Positions 8,197-18,166 of a DNA stretch of 64,000 nt are shown here, piece after piece. Positions within the stretch are counted from its first letter, which is position 1; every line of letters starts with the position of its first letter. The position numbers were made by a program, and so were the translations under genes. The DNA comes from Pirellulales bacterium (GTDB lineage Bacteria > Planctomycetota > Planctomycetia > Pirellulales > UBA1268), in NCBI GenBank assembly GCA_016776925.1, contig JADHSL010000002.1, forward strand, positions 1-64,000. The letters are read 5' to 3'. The notes under the pieces were generated by a model, which did no database searches, had not been told where the DNA came from, and saw nothing but the letters and a program-made list of their open reading frames with translations.

Positions 8197-9462
8197 TTAT
8201 CTGCTGCCGTTCTTTTTGCCTATGCCAGCAGTTGACATGACTTCCTCATGCACAAACTCACCACCCCGAACAACACTCACAGACACCTCCTGAAGTGTCG
8301 TATCCCCATTTGCATCAATACCCCATTGGCCAAGCACACCATCGTCTACCTGGCTTGCAAAAGCCGATTCTACAATAGCTCGACGATCTTTCACCCCAAC
8401 ATCAGCAATAGCTCGAATCACGAGCCTCGCCGCCTCATAACCATGAATGGCTGCGTTGCTTGGGCATGTCCCATATTTTTGCCGATAGCGAAGAAACAAC
8501 AATTTTTCGTTGCAATCTGCCTGCTCTGGTGACAACCCTGCAGATGTGGCAAAACACCGACCCTCAAGAGAAGCCGCGCCTGCTGCTTCAAGGAATGCTT
8601 TGGTGCGACATCCATCCGAAACCAACAGGATTGCCTCGCTCTCAGCTGACACAAGATCACGTGCGAGTTGTCCACCTTTGGTTCGTGCACTACCACCAAA
8701 GTAGATAAGGTCTGGATCAGCACTCATAACGGACCCTACAAACGATTTAAACTCCGCTGCCTGTGGATCAATCGAGACGTGCTCAAGAACTGCCATGCCT
8801 TGCTCACGACACCGATCAGCGAACAAAGAGGCCACACCTCGCCCGTAAACACCAGCATCATCAATGACGAAAACTCGACGCACTCCACGCTCGAATGCCC
8901 AATCTGCAGCAAGTGGACCTTGAAGGTCATCGGCCGGGACAACTCGGATATAATTTAATTTGCCAGACGGCCGATAAACGTTTGGCTCTCCAGGAAGACC
9001 AAGTCCTGGCTTGGTCAATCCAACGGCAGTATTCGCTGGAGATACCATCAGCAAATCCGCATAGTTGAGAATCGGCATTGATACTCGGGCTGCTCCAGAG
9101 TTCAAGGTACCTATATACGCCATTACGTTGGGATCCTGCACAGCCATCCGAGCATTGGCTGCCTCGCCCTCACTCGTCCACCGGCCAGACGCTGCTGCAC
9201 TGTTATCAAGATCACGATATTCCAGAGTAAACCGCCCTGCTTTTTCCTTCACCTCATCAATTGCAAGCCGAATGCCTCGAACAACCTCATCACTTACCTG
9301 TCTGGAGACACCTGTACGCGGCAGGCTCGAAACGAGACACACCCGATTGGATTCTATTTTTTGACAACCGCAAGCATTCAGTCCAATCGTTAGGCAAACT
9401 ACGACACTCCATGCCAGCCTAAACGGTGGTGGATTCTGCGGACAAAACCAATTACTTCTCAT
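8197..9462 (-). CDS. livK: Liv-type periplasmic substrate-binding lipoprotein
   Basis: Ligand-binding component (type I periplasmic binding protein fold, leucine/amide-binding family) for the downstream permeases. The 421-residue product starts MRSNWFCPQN, has one hydrophobic segment and a lipobox (LNAC), so it is probably a lipoprotein. Recognisable pieces are PRTGVSRQVSDEVVRGIRLA, AYIGTLNSGAARVSMPILNY, RVFVIDDAGVYGRG and IHGYEAARLVIRAI. ATG at 9462 has a GAGG site; a frame extension to 9489 adds only nine residues. First of four liv genes, 34 bases after rlmKL. The ligand cannot be assigned from sequence. Confidence 0.88.
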   Translation of the reverse strand: MRSNWFCPQNPPPFRLAWSVVVCLTIGLNACGCQKIESNRVCLVSSLPRTGVSRQVSDEVVRGIRLAIDEVKEKAGRFTLEYRDLDNSAAASGRWTSEGEAANARMAVQDPNVMAYIGTLNSGAARVSMPILNYADLLMVSPANTAVGLTKPGLGLPGEPNVYRPSGKLNYIRVVPADDLQGPLAADWAFERGVRRVFVIDDAGVYGRGVASLFADRCREQGMAVLEHVSIDPQAAEFKSFVGSVMSADPDLIYFGGSARTKGGQLARDLVSAESEAILLVSDGCRTKAFLEAAGAASLEGRCFATSAGLSPEQADCNEKLLFLRYRQKYGTCPSNAAIHGYEAARLVIRAIADVGVKDRRAIVESAFASQVDDGVLGQWGIDANGDTTLQEVSVSVVRGGEFVHEEVMSTAGIGKKNGSR

Positions 9463-9496
9463 GATTTCGCCTCTTCGTGCAGTCACCAAAAAACTC

Positions 9497-11737
9497 TCAG
9501 ACCTTTTTCACAAACTTCCACGAACGATGTATACGGGCATTTCGGAAATCTTCAGGCACTGTCTTCCGGCTAATCTCATATATATCGTAAATACTAGAGA
9601 GGAGCTCTTCATTAAATTTAAACCGTCGGTAATTTGTCGAAAAATAGACAATACCACCTGTACTAAGATTATCGGCAACTGCTTGAAGCAAAGTGGCGTA
9701 GTCCCGCTGGATATCCCAGTCCTGTTGCTGTTTCGTCGAACGTGAAAACGTTGGTGGATCAACCACCACAAGATCAAATGGACGCTCACCTCGGCGGCCA
9801 CGGTGCTTGAGGAATTCACGAGCGTCATCCCGAAGAAGGACATGCTGCCGCCTATCTAAAAACCCATTTGCCGTGAGGTTCCTCCTCGCCCATTCGAGAT
9901 AGGTATTTGACAGGTCGACAGTTGTCGTTCCTTCTGCTCCACCGGCTGCAGCTGCTACAGAAAAACTACCTGTATAACCAAATAAATTCAGGAAAGAACG
10001 ACCCGCCGCATCACCACGAACCATCGCACGAGTTTGGCGATGATCGAGGAAAAGTCCCGTATCAAGATAGTCGGAAAGGTTGACATCAAACTTCAGGTCA
10101 TGTTCGTTTACTGAAAAAGTAACAGAACGGTCATCCACTTTTTCATACTGACCCCCAGTTCGCTGTCGGCGACGCACCTTTAAAAATACACAGTCCGGCG
10201 CCAGGCCAAGTTGATCAGCAGCTGCCTCAATGAGTCGATCGAGCCAAACGTCATGCTCAATAGCTGTTCGCTCATGAGGGCGTTCGTATTCGGCTGCATG
10301 AAGCCAATCACCGTACCTGTCAATAACAAGAGGAATCTCTGGGATATCTCGATCGTAGAGACGATATGCCTCGATCCCTTGCTTTCTTGCCCATCGCCCG
10401 AGATGACGAGATCGCTTTGCAAGCCGTCGCCGAAAATCTCCAATCTGGTCACTTACGCTTCGTGATACTTGCTTCGTTGAACTGCAACGCTCGGCGTCCG
10501 ATTCTGCTGGTAATTGATTCCCAACAGACGTGCCTGAAACTTTCGCCCGGTGAACAGCCAGCTCTATTAACCGACACTCTATTGGACCATTGGAAAGGAC
10601 TACCCGGCGATGGGGCTTCAGCCCAATTGATTTCGCCAGCTCAACTGGTGCGAGTACCCCCGCTCGCCAACCCGGACAAGAATTTTTCAACCAGTCACCG
10701 ATCCTACGAAATACCGCACCCGCTCTCGGCAGCGCGAGTCGCTCGCCATACGGTGGATTGGTAAGGACCAAGCCTGGGTCACCCTCTGGACTCACTGCTT
10801 CAAAATGATTGCATGAAAAGCTTATGGAACCGGCCACACCGGCCAATGCAGCCGATTGTTTTGCAATCTGAATCGCAGCAGGATCAAGATCGCTTGCATG
10901 AAACGTGCCTGAAGGTGCCCTGGCCTTATTTTCAAGATCGAGAAGAATTGTTTCGGCAAGGTTTCGATCGAAATCATGAAAACGAAAAAAACCCTGTTTC
11001 CGCGTTCTTGCACGCAACAGGCCTGGCGCAAGACCAGATGCTTGGGTTGCCGCCTCAATGATGAATGTTCCTGAACCACACAGTGGGTCTAACAAAGGTT
11101 CGCCCGGTTGCCATCCTGAAATCCCAAGAATACCGGCAGCCAGAACCTCTGATAGAGGCGCCTCGACTTTCCCCTTTCTCCAACCACGCTGGTGCAAAGA
11201 CTGACCAGCTGCATCACGAAACAGCGTTGCTGTTTCCCCGGAAAGATGAAGTGACAAGCGAAGGCTTGCCCCATGTAACTGCACATTTGGCCGGCGACCA
11301 TGTACCGCTCGCACGCCATCTACTACCGCATCTTTAACAACTTGGGAAGCGTAGAGTGAATGATCTATAAATGAATCATGAACTCTCGCATCGACCCTCA
11401 GTGTTTGAGTCGGACGGAGATGCTTTGCCCAATCCAAACTTGAAATTGATCGATATAGTGACTCCGGCGAACTCACGGCAAACCGACCAAGCGGCTCGAG
11501 GATTCGGATCGCTACCCGCGACTCCAGCACCGCCCTATAGAGCGTCTCTGTTGTTCCAGTAAATTCGATTGTTCGACGCCCGATTCTCAAATTCGTAGCA
11601 CCAAGTCCTGACAACTCTCTCGCCAGCAACCACTCAAGACCATCGAGTGTTCTTGCTGTTAGCCTTGGCGGCATATCCGGATCACCGGGAAGCAGTGGCC
11701 GTGGCGCTGGGGGCACTTCAGGAAAAAGAGATTCCAT
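9497..11737 (-). CDS. rlmKL: Bifunctional 23S rRNA methyltransferase RlmKL
   Basis: Fusion of the m2G2445 (RlmL) and m7G2069 (RlmK) 23S rRNA methyltransferases, acting during large-subunit assembly with S-adenosylmethionine. The 746-residue protein has an N-terminal THUMP region (about 30-160), a first methyltransferase with LLDPLCGSGTFIIEAA and the catalytic NPPYGERL, then after a polar linker a second Rossmann domain with LNLFGYTGSFSVAAAAGG and VVDPPTFSRS. Length is close to the about 700-residue E. coli protein, with a slightly longer linker. It begins 27 bases after carB on the same strand and is followed by livK after 34 bases, so co-transcription is possible. Confidence 0.93.
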   Translation of the reverse strand: MESLFPEVPPAPRPLLPGDPDMPPRLTARTLDGLEWLLARELSGLGATNLRIGRRTIEFTGTTETLYRAVLESRVAIRILEPLGRFAVSSPESLYRSISSLDWAKHLRPTQTLRVDARVHDSFIDHSLYASQVVKDAVVDGVRAVHGRRPNVQLHGASLRLSLHLSGETATLFRDAAGQSLHQRGWRKGKVEAPLSEVLAAGILGISGWQPGEPLLDPLCGSGTFIIEAATQASGLAPGLLRARTRKQGFFRFHDFDRNLAETILLDLENKARAPSGTFHASDLDPAAIQIAKQSAALAGVAGSISFSCNHFEAVSPEGDPGLVLTNPPYGERLALPRAGAVFRRIGDWLKNSCPGWRAGVLAPVELAKSIGLKPHRRVVLSNGPIECRLIELAVHRAKVSGTSVGNQLPAESDAERCSSTKQVSRSVSDQIGDFRRRLAKRSRHLGRWARKQGIEAYRLYDRDIPEIPLVIDRYGDWLHAAEYERPHERTAIEHDVWLDRLIEAAADQLGLAPDCVFLKVRRRQRTGGQYEKVDDRSVTFSVNEHDLKFDVNLSDYLDTGLFLDHRQTRAMVRGDAAGRSFLNLFGYTGSFSVAAAAGGAEGTTTVDLSNTYLEWARRNLTANGFLDRRQHVLLRDDAREFLKHRGRRGERPFDLVVVDPPTFSRSTKQQQDWDIQRDYATLLQAVADNLSTGGIVYFSTNYRRFKFNEELLSSIYDIYEISRKTVPEDFRNARIHRSWKFVKKV

Positions 11738-11764
11738 TACGTCTGCCAGAACTCTCGTTAACGG

Positions 11765-14700
11765 TCATCGATCAATCGATGCTGTCCCTGCCATAAACCT
11801 ATCCTGCATTGCCTGCACTCTCATTGGCTCACTTCTCAAGGCTTCCATCGCCCTCACACATGCTTCAGCAGCCGGCAGTGTAGTTATACAAGGGACCCCG
11901 TAGAGAACACTTGCCGCCCGGATTCTCCCCTCATCAGTACGAGCACCCTTACCTCGAGGCGTATTGAATATCAGTTGAACGCGACCATCAATCAGATGAT
12001 CTATAAGGTTTGGGTGCCCCTCCTGTAATTTCTTGACTGTTTCAACCTCAATTCCTGCTTGCGATAGTGCCTCAGCGGTGCCGGAAGTAGCAATCAACTC
12101 AAAGCCTAACTTCACAAGTCGTCGAGCCAGGTCCACCATAGATTTTTTTGCCGACGGACTTGCAACACTCAAAAATATCTTGCCTGTTTCCGGCAAGACT
12201 GTCCCTGCCGCAAGCTGGCCCTTCGCAAAGGCAAGGCTGAAGTTGTCGCTCACCCCCATGACCTCACCAGTACTCCTCATCTCCGGCCCAAGTGCGATGT
12301 CAACGCCGGCAAACTTGACAAACGGAAACACACTTTCCTTCACGCTAACATGAGAAGGAATAGGATCTGTGATGACCCCTTGTTCAGGAAGCGTTTCCCC
12401 GACCATGACTTTCACAGCAATCTTTGCAACAGGCACGCCTGTTGCCTTTGAAACAAACGGGACTGTTCGACTCGCACGTGGATTCACTTCAATGACGTAT
12501 AGGGCATCCTCACTCCCCTCACGCTTTACCGCGAACTGAACGTTCATAAGGCCAACGACCCCAAGACTCTTTGCTAAGTTTACGGCAGCCTGCTTGATTT
12601 CTGAAACGGTCTGCTTACTCAGATTGTGCGGGGGTATACAACACGCTGAGTCACCCGAGTGCACACCAGCTTCCTCTATGTGCTCCATAACTCCGGCAAC
12701 TACCACATCCGTGCCATCACAGATGCAATCGACATCGACTTCTGTCGCGTCCTCCAGAAAACGGTCTATCAACACTGGCTGGCCTTGGGCAACTATAAAA
12801 GCTTCCGCCACGAATCTTTCAAACTGTGATTGGTCATAACAAATCTCCATTGCACGGCCACCGAGCACAAAGCTCGGGCGAACCAAAGAAGGAAAACCGA
12901 TCCTGGAAACCTCCTTACGCGCCTGCTCAAGAGTACGAGCTATTCCACTTGCAGGCTGCTTGAGATTCAATCGATCCAGAAGTTCACGGAACTTCTCACG
13001 ATCTTCTGCTTCTTCGATCGTATCGACACTTGTCCCAATGATCGGTAGCCCTGCAGCTGCAAGCGCCCTCGCTAGATTAAGCGGGGTCTGTCCACCAAGC
13101 TGAACAATCACTCCATCCGGATTAATTCGATCAGCAATATTAAGGACATCTTCACTTGTCAAAGGCTCAAAAAACAACAGATCACTCGTGTCATAATCGG
13201 TGCTGACTGTCTCAGGGTTTGAGTTAACCATCACGCTCTCAATCCCTAGTTCTCGAAGTGCAAAACTTGCATGGCAGCAGCAGTAATCAAACTCAATGCC
13301 CTGTCCAATTCTGTTAGGCCCACCTCCGAGTATCATGACTCGCTTTACACCGTCTGCTTTTGGCGGCGTCTCATCTTCATCCTCCCACGTTGAATAGTAG
13401 TAGGGGGTTTCAGCTTCAAACTCTGCAGCACATGTATCGACTGCCTTAAACGTAGCGACAATTCCTCGAGATTTTCTATTCTCTCGGACGTCGAGCTCCA
13501 CCTCTCCTAAGAGAGTCGCTAGCTGCCGATCCGAAAATCCAGCCTGCTTGGCTTGGCGAAGCGTTGTGTCATCAACGCTCTGCAGGCTGCCAGCATCTCG
13601 GACACGTTGCTCTAGCTCAACAATCTGTAACAACTGATCCAGGAACCATCGATCAATACCAGTCAGGGCATGAAGTTCTTCAATGCTCAAACCAGCTAAC
13701 ATCGCGTACCGCAAAAACCAAACTCTATCTGGATCCGGCCTCGCAACTTTCGCACGAATATCATCAATTGATGGTTGTGTTGGTGTACCCCAAAGGTCTC
13801 TTCCGTCGCAACCAAATCCAAACGATCCTACCTCAAGCCCTCGAAGCGCTTTTTGAAATGCTTCCTTAAAAGTCCGGCCAATTGCCATCGTTTCGCCAAC
13901 ACTCTTCATTTGAGTGGACAGCCTACTATCGGCCTCAGGGAATTTCTCAAAAGCAAAACGAGGGACTTTTACCACTACATAGTCAATTGAAGGTTCAAAG
14001 CAGGCCTTCGTCTTGCGTGTAATATCGTTCGCCAACTCATGGAGTCGCCACCCTACAGCGAGTTTGGCTGCTATTTTCGCTATCGGAAAACCAGTCGCCT
14101 TACTTGCAAGTGCCGACGAACGACTCACTCGTGGATTCATCTCGATGACTATCACGCGACCCGTGTCAGGATGAACCGCAAATTGGATATTTGACCCTCC
14201 CGTCTCCACACCAATTGCCCGAATAACTGCAAAACTCGCATCTCGCATGAATTGATACTGACGATCAGTAAGCGTCATCGCCGGGGCAACGGTAATTGAA
14301 TCACCAGTATGAACACCGCAGGGGTCAAAGTTCTCGATAGAGCAAATGACAACTGCGTTGTCATCAGCATCTCGCATGACCTCCATCTCATATTCCTTCC
14401 AGCCAAGAATTGACTCCTCGACGAGGACCTCACTTACTGGCGAAAGATCAAGACCACGCTGCACCTTCTGGTCAAACTCTTCACGGTTGTATGCAATACC
14501 TGAACCGGATCCACCCAATGTGAAGCTCGGACGTATGACTGCTGGAAGACCTATCTCAGAAAGTATTTCTCTCGCCTCTTCAAGAGACTTCACAAGCCGC
14601 CCGCGACAGGTATCAAGACCGATTTTTTCCATCGTCGACTTGAACTGTTCTCGATCTTCTCCTCGTTGAATCGCTTCCGCCCGGGCGCCAATCATCTCGA

Positions 14701-15037
14701 CGCCATACTTCTTAAGAACGCCATGGTGCTCCAGATCCATGGCCAGGTTCAGTGCAGTCTGACCTCCTAATGTCGGAAGAACAGCATCTGGTTTTTCTTC
14801 AGCAATGACCTTTTCCAATACTTGCCACGTAAGTGGTTCGATATACGTTCGATCTGCAGTCTCTGGGTCCGTCATAATGGTCGCTGGATTCGAATTAACC
14901 AGCACAACTCGGTACCCATCATCTCTCAGTGCCTTACAGGCTTGTGTGCCTGAATAGTCAAATTCACAGGCTTGCCCAATGACGATAGGTCCAGAGCCGA
15001 TTAACAAAATAGTGCGAAGGTCATCGCGGCGGGGCAT
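11765..15037 (-). CDS. carB: Carbamoyl-phosphate synthase large subunit
   Basis: CarB makes carbamoyl phosphate from glutamine-derived ammonia, bicarbonate and two ATP, for arginine and pyrimidine synthesis. The 1090-residue protein has two homologous halves: the first opens [20 protein letters not shown], the second [20 protein letters not shown]. Both contain ATP-grasp regions ([16 protein letters not shown] in the first, [16 protein letters not shown] in the second; [18 protein letters not shown] and [18 protein letters not shown]), and a C-terminal MGS-like allosteric domain ([13 protein letters not shown]) follows. Length matches the usual about 1070. The small subunit carA is not in this window. 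Confidence 0.97.
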   Translation of the reverse strand: MPRRDDLRTILLIGSGPIVIGQACEFDYSGTQACKALRDDGYRVVLVNSNPATIMTDPETADRTYIEPLTWQVLEKVIAEEKPDAVLPTLGGQTALNLAMDLEHHGVLKKYGVEMIGARAEAIQRGEDREQFKSTMEKIGLDTCRGRLVKSLEEAREILSEIGLPAVIRPSFTLGGSGSGIAYNREEFDQKVQRGLDLSPVSEVLVEESILGWKEYEMEVMRDADDNAVVICSIENFDPCGVHTGDSITVAPAMTLTDRQYQFMRDASFAVIRAIGVETGGSNIQFAVHPDTGRVIVIEMNPRVSRSSALASKATGFPIAKIAAKLAVGWRLHELANDITRKTKACFEPSIDYVVVKVPRFAFEKFPEADSRLSTQMKSVGETMAIGRTFKEAFQKALRGLEVGSFGFGCDGRDLWGTPTQPSIDDIRAKVARPDPDRVWFLRYAMLAGLSIEELHALTGIDRWFLDQLLQIVELEQRVRDAGSLQSVDDTTLRQAKQAGFSDRQLATLLGEVELDVRENRKSRGIVATFKAVDTCAAEFEAETPYYYSTWEDEDETPPKADGVKRVMILGGGPNRIGQGIEFDYCCCHASFALRELGIESVMVNSNPETVSTDYDTSDLLFFEPLTSEDVLNIADRINPDGVIVQLGGQTPLNLARALAAAGLPIIGTSVDTIEEAEDREKFRELLDRLNLKQPASGIARTLEQARKEVSRIGFPSLVRPSFVLGGRAMEICYDQSQFERFVAEAFIVAQGQPVLIDRFLEDATEVDVDCICDGTDVVVAGVMEHIEEAGVHSGDSACCIPPHNLSKQTVSEIKQAAVNLAKSLGVVGLMNVQFAVKREGSEDALYVIEVNPRASRTVPFVSKATGVPVAKIAVKVMVGETLPEQGVITDPIPSHVSVKESVFPFVKFAGVDIALGPEMRSTGEVMGVSDNFSLAFAKGQLAAGTVLPETGKIFLSVASPSAKKSMVDLARRLVKLGFELIATSGTAEALSQAGIEVETVKKLQEGHPNLIDHLIDGRVQLIFNTPRGKGARTDEGRIRAASVLYGVPCITTLPAAEACVRAMEALRSEPMRVQAMQDRFMAGTASIDR

Positions 15038-15168
15038 GAGGCAGGGTCTTTATCGAGGTAAAAAAACAAATTTCGACGACTCTAGCATCCCAACCCCCAT
15101 TCGTTCAATAAATGGCTACAATTCTCGGGAAAGCACACTTCATTTGCATCTAAAGGAGAAAAATCACC

Positions 15169-15711
15169 ATGTCGATCCCAACTCCTGCCCTCGACCAACT
15201 TCGCGAAACGCTACCGGATGAACTGAAAGATATTCGGCTTAATTTATCGAGTGTTTTAACGGGAGAACACCTTGAGCCCCCCCAATCTCTTGGCATCGCT
15301 CTTGCATGTGGCTTTTTCGTCCGGTCAGATGAATTTGTTTCGGCCGTACAAGCAGACCTCAAGGACGCGTTGGCGGAAGGCAGTGCACCAATCATTAGTG
15401 ACGCCAGAGCTGCTGGGGGAATAATGGCGATGAATACTGTGTACTACCGCTTTCGACATATGATTGGTAAGGAAAGCTATTCAGCGAGGCCAGCACGTCT
15501 TCGTATGAATCGCATGAATCAGCCAACTACATCAAAAGCTGACTTTGAACTCATGAGCCTCGGATGTGCCGCACTCGCCGGATGCGAAATGTGTCTCAAT
15601 AGCCACGAATCGAGTCTCCTTCAACTCAACGTCAGTGAAGAGGCGTGTCACGACGCTGTTCGGATCGCCGCAGTAGTCAACGCTACGGTCGTTGGAATCA
15701 TGAACGCATGA
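15169..15711 (+). CDS. AhpD-like alkylhydroperoxidase
   Basis: A 180-residue all-helical protein of the AhpD/carboxymuconolactone decarboxylase superfamily. The catalytic signature is visible as CAALAGCEMCLNSHESS, a CxxC pair with the downstream His, preceded by the acidic residue of the FELMSLG segment. Such enzymes reduce peroxides through the CxxC disulfide, usually with AhpC; no ahpC or thioredoxin-like partner is encoded nearby. ATG at 15169 is preceded by AAAGGAG. The gene is divergent from carB across a 131-bp gap. A TACAAT hexamer about 50 bases upstream could be a -10 element but lacks a convincing -35. Confidence 0.85.
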   Translation: MSIPTPALDQLRETLPDELKDIRLNLSSVLTGEHLEPPQSLGIALACGFFVRSDEFVSAVQADLKDALAEGSAPIISDARAAGGIMAMNTVYYRFRHMIGKESYSARPARLRMNRMNQPTTSKADFELMSLGCAALAGCEMCLNSHESSLLQLNVSEEACHDAVRIAAVVNATVVGIMNA

Positions 15712-15719
15712 ACGAATAA

Positions 15720-16076
15720 TCAGCTTAATTCGTGAAGATACTCCAAGGTATAGATACCGCTGTCGTGACCGTCCGAAAAGAAAACTTTGTAGGCGTACTG
15801 CCCAACAGGCTCCATAGTATTGACTGCCATCTCAACAACATCCGAGGGCTGAAGTACTTGAAGTGGGTTTTTATCTGCTGGAACTGTTCGCTTTTCTCGA
15901 CACGTAGCGCACGGACAGGCATCACGAAGGAATTGTGGAGAATACTCCGATTTCGTGCCGTCACTCCAATCAATTTCAATGCCACCATCCTCACGACGAC
16001 GGATGGCTAAAGGCCGGTATTCACTCAATCGAAGTTCCTTTTCAAGTAACTGGTTAAGACTTTTTTCGGTTGTCAA
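15720..16076 (-). CDS. DUF971 domain protein
   Basis: A 118-residue protein matching the DUF971 family (the N-terminal domain also found in gamma-butyrobetaine hydroxylases). Diagnostic features are the cysteine motif LRDACPCATCREK and the C-terminal YAYKVFFSDGHDSGIYTLE. In other bacteria DUF971 is often linked to Mrp/ApbC-type iron-sulfur carrier proteins; no such partner is seen here. The frame begins at TTG 16076, overlapping the PaaK-like gene by 23 bases; another TTG at 16028, preceded by AAAGGA, would still keep the domain. Translational coupling with the upstream ligase is likely. Molecular role unknown. Confidence 0.85.
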   Translation of the reverse strand: MTTEKSLNQLLEKELRLSEYRPLAIRRREDGGIEIDWSDGTKSEYSPQFLRDACPCATCREKRTVPADKNPLQVLQPSDVVEMAVNTMEPVGQYAYKVFFSDGHDSGIYTLEYLHELS

Positions 16077-17337
16077 TTACTCTTCGAGCCTTGCCTTCAA
16101 ATCGAGGCAATGTACCAACAGCAACATTCGTGACGTCTACTCGAAGACCAAGCCGAACGTGCAACTCCTGAGCAATGCGAGCGGGGGCAGAGAGGCGATC
16201 CTCTATCTCAATACTCAATACGTCCAGATTCTCCTCACGATTGACAGTGAGTCTGTACTCGAGAACTTCTGGAAAGCCCCGAATAATGTTCTCCACTGCA
16301 GATGGAAAAATGTTCACACCTCTGACTACCAACATGTCATCAGTTCGACCGAGGATTCCGCCCTTGAGCCAAACCCTTGGCGACGCACCCGCTGCTACCT
16401 CTTGTTCTGTCGGCCACACGGGATGAACAACATCGCCTGTTCGATAACGAATCACTGGACAACCATTCCGACCAAGCGTTGTCAGCACCAACTCGGCTGA
16501 CTCACCCTCTCTCGCCGGTCGACTTGTCGAGATACCGAGAAATTCTGGATGAAACCACTCCTCTATTACCTCGAGTCCCGAGTGTTCAAGCCACCCAACG
16601 CCCCACGGGCCGATCTCCGTTGCACCAGCATGGTCTAATACATCAGCCCCCCACGCTGAGCTAATCTGTTGCCGAACTGCTTCCAGAGAGCCACCAGGTT
16701 CACCAGCAACGAGAACGCAACGAATTGTCGACGTGGCCGTTTCGTACCCTTGCTCTCTGGCCACTTCAGCCAAATGCATCGCATACGTTGGAGTAGCTAC
16801 CAGAACTTTTGACTCTGTTTTTCTAAGGAGTTCCAAACGAGCAATACTCGACAACCCCCCTGAAGGAATCGCCCGTCCACCACTTGCTACTGCACCTTCG
16901 AAGGCACTCCAAAAGCCAATGTATGGACCGAAGGAAGCCGCGACAAAGACTGGTTCACCAGGCTGAAGTTCTGCTCGTGAGTAAATTGACTTCCAGCATG
17001 TCATCCACCAATTCCAATCATTTTCCGTGTCCCAGACCTGGAGCGGATGGCCACTGGTGCCACTGGTTTGGTGAAACCGAACATAATTTTCGTCACTCCA
17101 CGTTCTGTTTCGAGCAGAAACCGAGTCCTCTCTCCCAACAAGTTCAGACTTTGTCGTGAACGGAAAGTCGGCGAATTGTTTGAACGATTGAACCGGTGTT
17201 GTACATTCAGAAAACTTCTCACGATAGAAGCTATTTGCAGGAAGTACTTCTGCAAACATCACATTCAAACGGTGAAGTTTTGTTGCCTCAAGTTGCTGAC
17301 GAGAGCAAAAAATATCTTGTGTGAATAATGGAGACAT
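16054..17337 (-). CDS. Phenylacetate-CoA ligase-like adenylate-forming enzyme
   Basis: A 427-residue ANL-superfamily enzyme resembling PaaK. Visible motifs are FHQTSGTSGHPLQVW (the glycine-rich P-loop-like A3 motif), DHAGATEIGPWG (adenine-binding A5), RYRTGDVV (A7 with the conserved Asp) and ILGRTDDMLVVRGVNIFPSA (hinge and start of the C-terminal domain). It would activate a carboxylic acid as an AMP ester for transfer to CoA. No phenylacetate catabolism genes are nearby, so the substrate is open. ATG at 17337 is chosen over the ATG at 17355 because homologues begin close to the FTQD segment; neither has an ideal ribosome-binding site. It overlaps the DUF971 gene. Confidence 0.85.
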   Translation of the reverse strand: MSPLFTQDIFCSRQQLEATKLHRLNVMFAEVLPANSFYREKFSECTTPVQSFKQFADFPFTTKSELVGREDSVSARNRTWSDENYVRFHQTSGTSGHPLQVWDTENDWNWWMTCWKSIYSRAELQPGEPVFVAASFGPYIGFWSAFEGAVASGGRAIPSGGLSSIARLELLRKTESKVLVATPTYAMHLAEVAREQGYETATSTIRCVLVAGEPGGSLEAVRQQISSAWGADVLDHAGATEIGPWGVGWLEHSGLEVIEEWFHPEFLGISTSRPAREGESAELVLTTLGRNGCPVIRYRTGDVVHPVWPTEQEVAAGASPRVWLKGGILGRTDDMLVVRGVNIFPSAVENIIRGFPEVLEYRLTVNREENLDVLSIEIEDRLSAPARIAQELHVRLGLRVDVTNVAVGTLPRFEGKARRVIDNRKKS

Positions 17338-17380
17338 GTCCTCATTATGCCACATAACTTCAATTACTCACCTGCATTTA

Positions 17381-18001
17381 TTACGGTGAAGGAAACACCG
17401 GGCCAGTAGTGGGTGACGGAAGTGGCTCAACTGGAGCCTGCGGCAACACGTTCGGTGAGGCAGGAGTTGTGCCTGGCAAAAGTGACGGAGGTGGCACGGC
17501 AACGGGAGCCACCGGCACCGGCGGCCCGCTTCCGGCAGACCGTCTTGCTAACTCAGCTCGGCTAACGACTGTCTCTGCAGGAATAGTTCCGGCAGGGACC
17601 ATTGCAAGGTCAACAACACGCTCATCCCGAATTTCCCAAGGCCAAAGATTCTCAGTCACAAAATCGAGAGGGAAGATCTCGTACCACGGGACCGGGAATG
17701 GTTGTTGAACGGTGAGGGTGTCGTACCCGTCCTTAATGAGTCGAATTTTTCTCGTGCCATAATAGACAAAATCTGTAGACACCGGCGTTGTACCAATCTG
17801 GTAATCATCAACATAAACCAGCGCACCTGGAGGATTGCTCCTGACCGTCATTCGTCGCTGGACACAGCCAATCGACATCAGAAGAATTATCGTCACGCAG
17901 AACATCGTGGCTAATGAAGATGCTCTCCACAGAGAACGACCTGAACACAACCCAAATCGTGCCATAACAGGTAACAAATTTTCCCGGTGTTTGATCATCA
18001 T
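17381..18001 (-). CDS. PEGA-domain lipoprotein with proline-rich tail
   Basis: A 206-residue envelope protein. A hydrophobic signal region ends in the lipobox MSIGC, so it should be lipid-anchored. Next comes a PEGA domain (VRSNPPGALVYVDDYQIGTT to IRLIKDGYDTL, about residues 52-95), a beta-rich repeat common in surface and cell-wall-associated proteins. The last 60 residues are rich in Pro, Ala, Val and Ser (VPVAPVAVPPPSLLPG) and look disordered. Starts at 18001, 17998 or 17965 are all possible; a hairpin lies directly upstream of the first. Function beyond envelope association is unknown. Confidence 0.8.
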   Translation of the reverse strand: MMIKHRENLLPVMARFGLCSGRSLWRASSLATMFCVTIILLMSIGCVQRRMTVRSNPPGALVYVDDYQIGTTPVSTDFVYYGTRKIRLIKDGYDTLTVQQPFPVPWYEIFPLDFVTENLWPWEIRDERVVDLAMVPAGTIPAETVVSRAELARRSAGSGPPVPVAPVAVPPPSLLPGTTPASPNVLPQAPVEPLPSPTTGPVFPSP

Positions 18002-18002
18002 A

Positions 18003-18018
18003 GCCCTAAGGCTAGGGC
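18003..18018 (-). promoter_or_regulatory. Hairpin abutting the PEGA lipoprotein start
   Basis: GCCCTA-AGGC-TAGGGC, a perfect 6-bp stem with a 4-nt loop, ends one base before the first ATG of the PEGA lipoprotein when read on the minus strand. In mRNA it would occupy the space where a ribosome-binding site should be. It could regulate initiation, or show that translation begins at a later ATG. Confidence 0.3.
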
Positions 18019-18166
18019 GATTTATTTCACTAAACCAGACCAGATGGACGTTCCGTACAGGCTAAAACATTGATTTGGAATAAGAAATTTCCCCCCAATC
18101 CTGCTACATTCCTTACTTTGACTACGTTGCTACGAAGGTGGCGTAGGGCGTAAACGTTCATCGTGA

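Noticed and set aside
15955-16500. Plus-strand 181-codon frame
   Set aside because: Antisense to the PaaK-like ligase and the DUF971 gene; no recognisable motifs.
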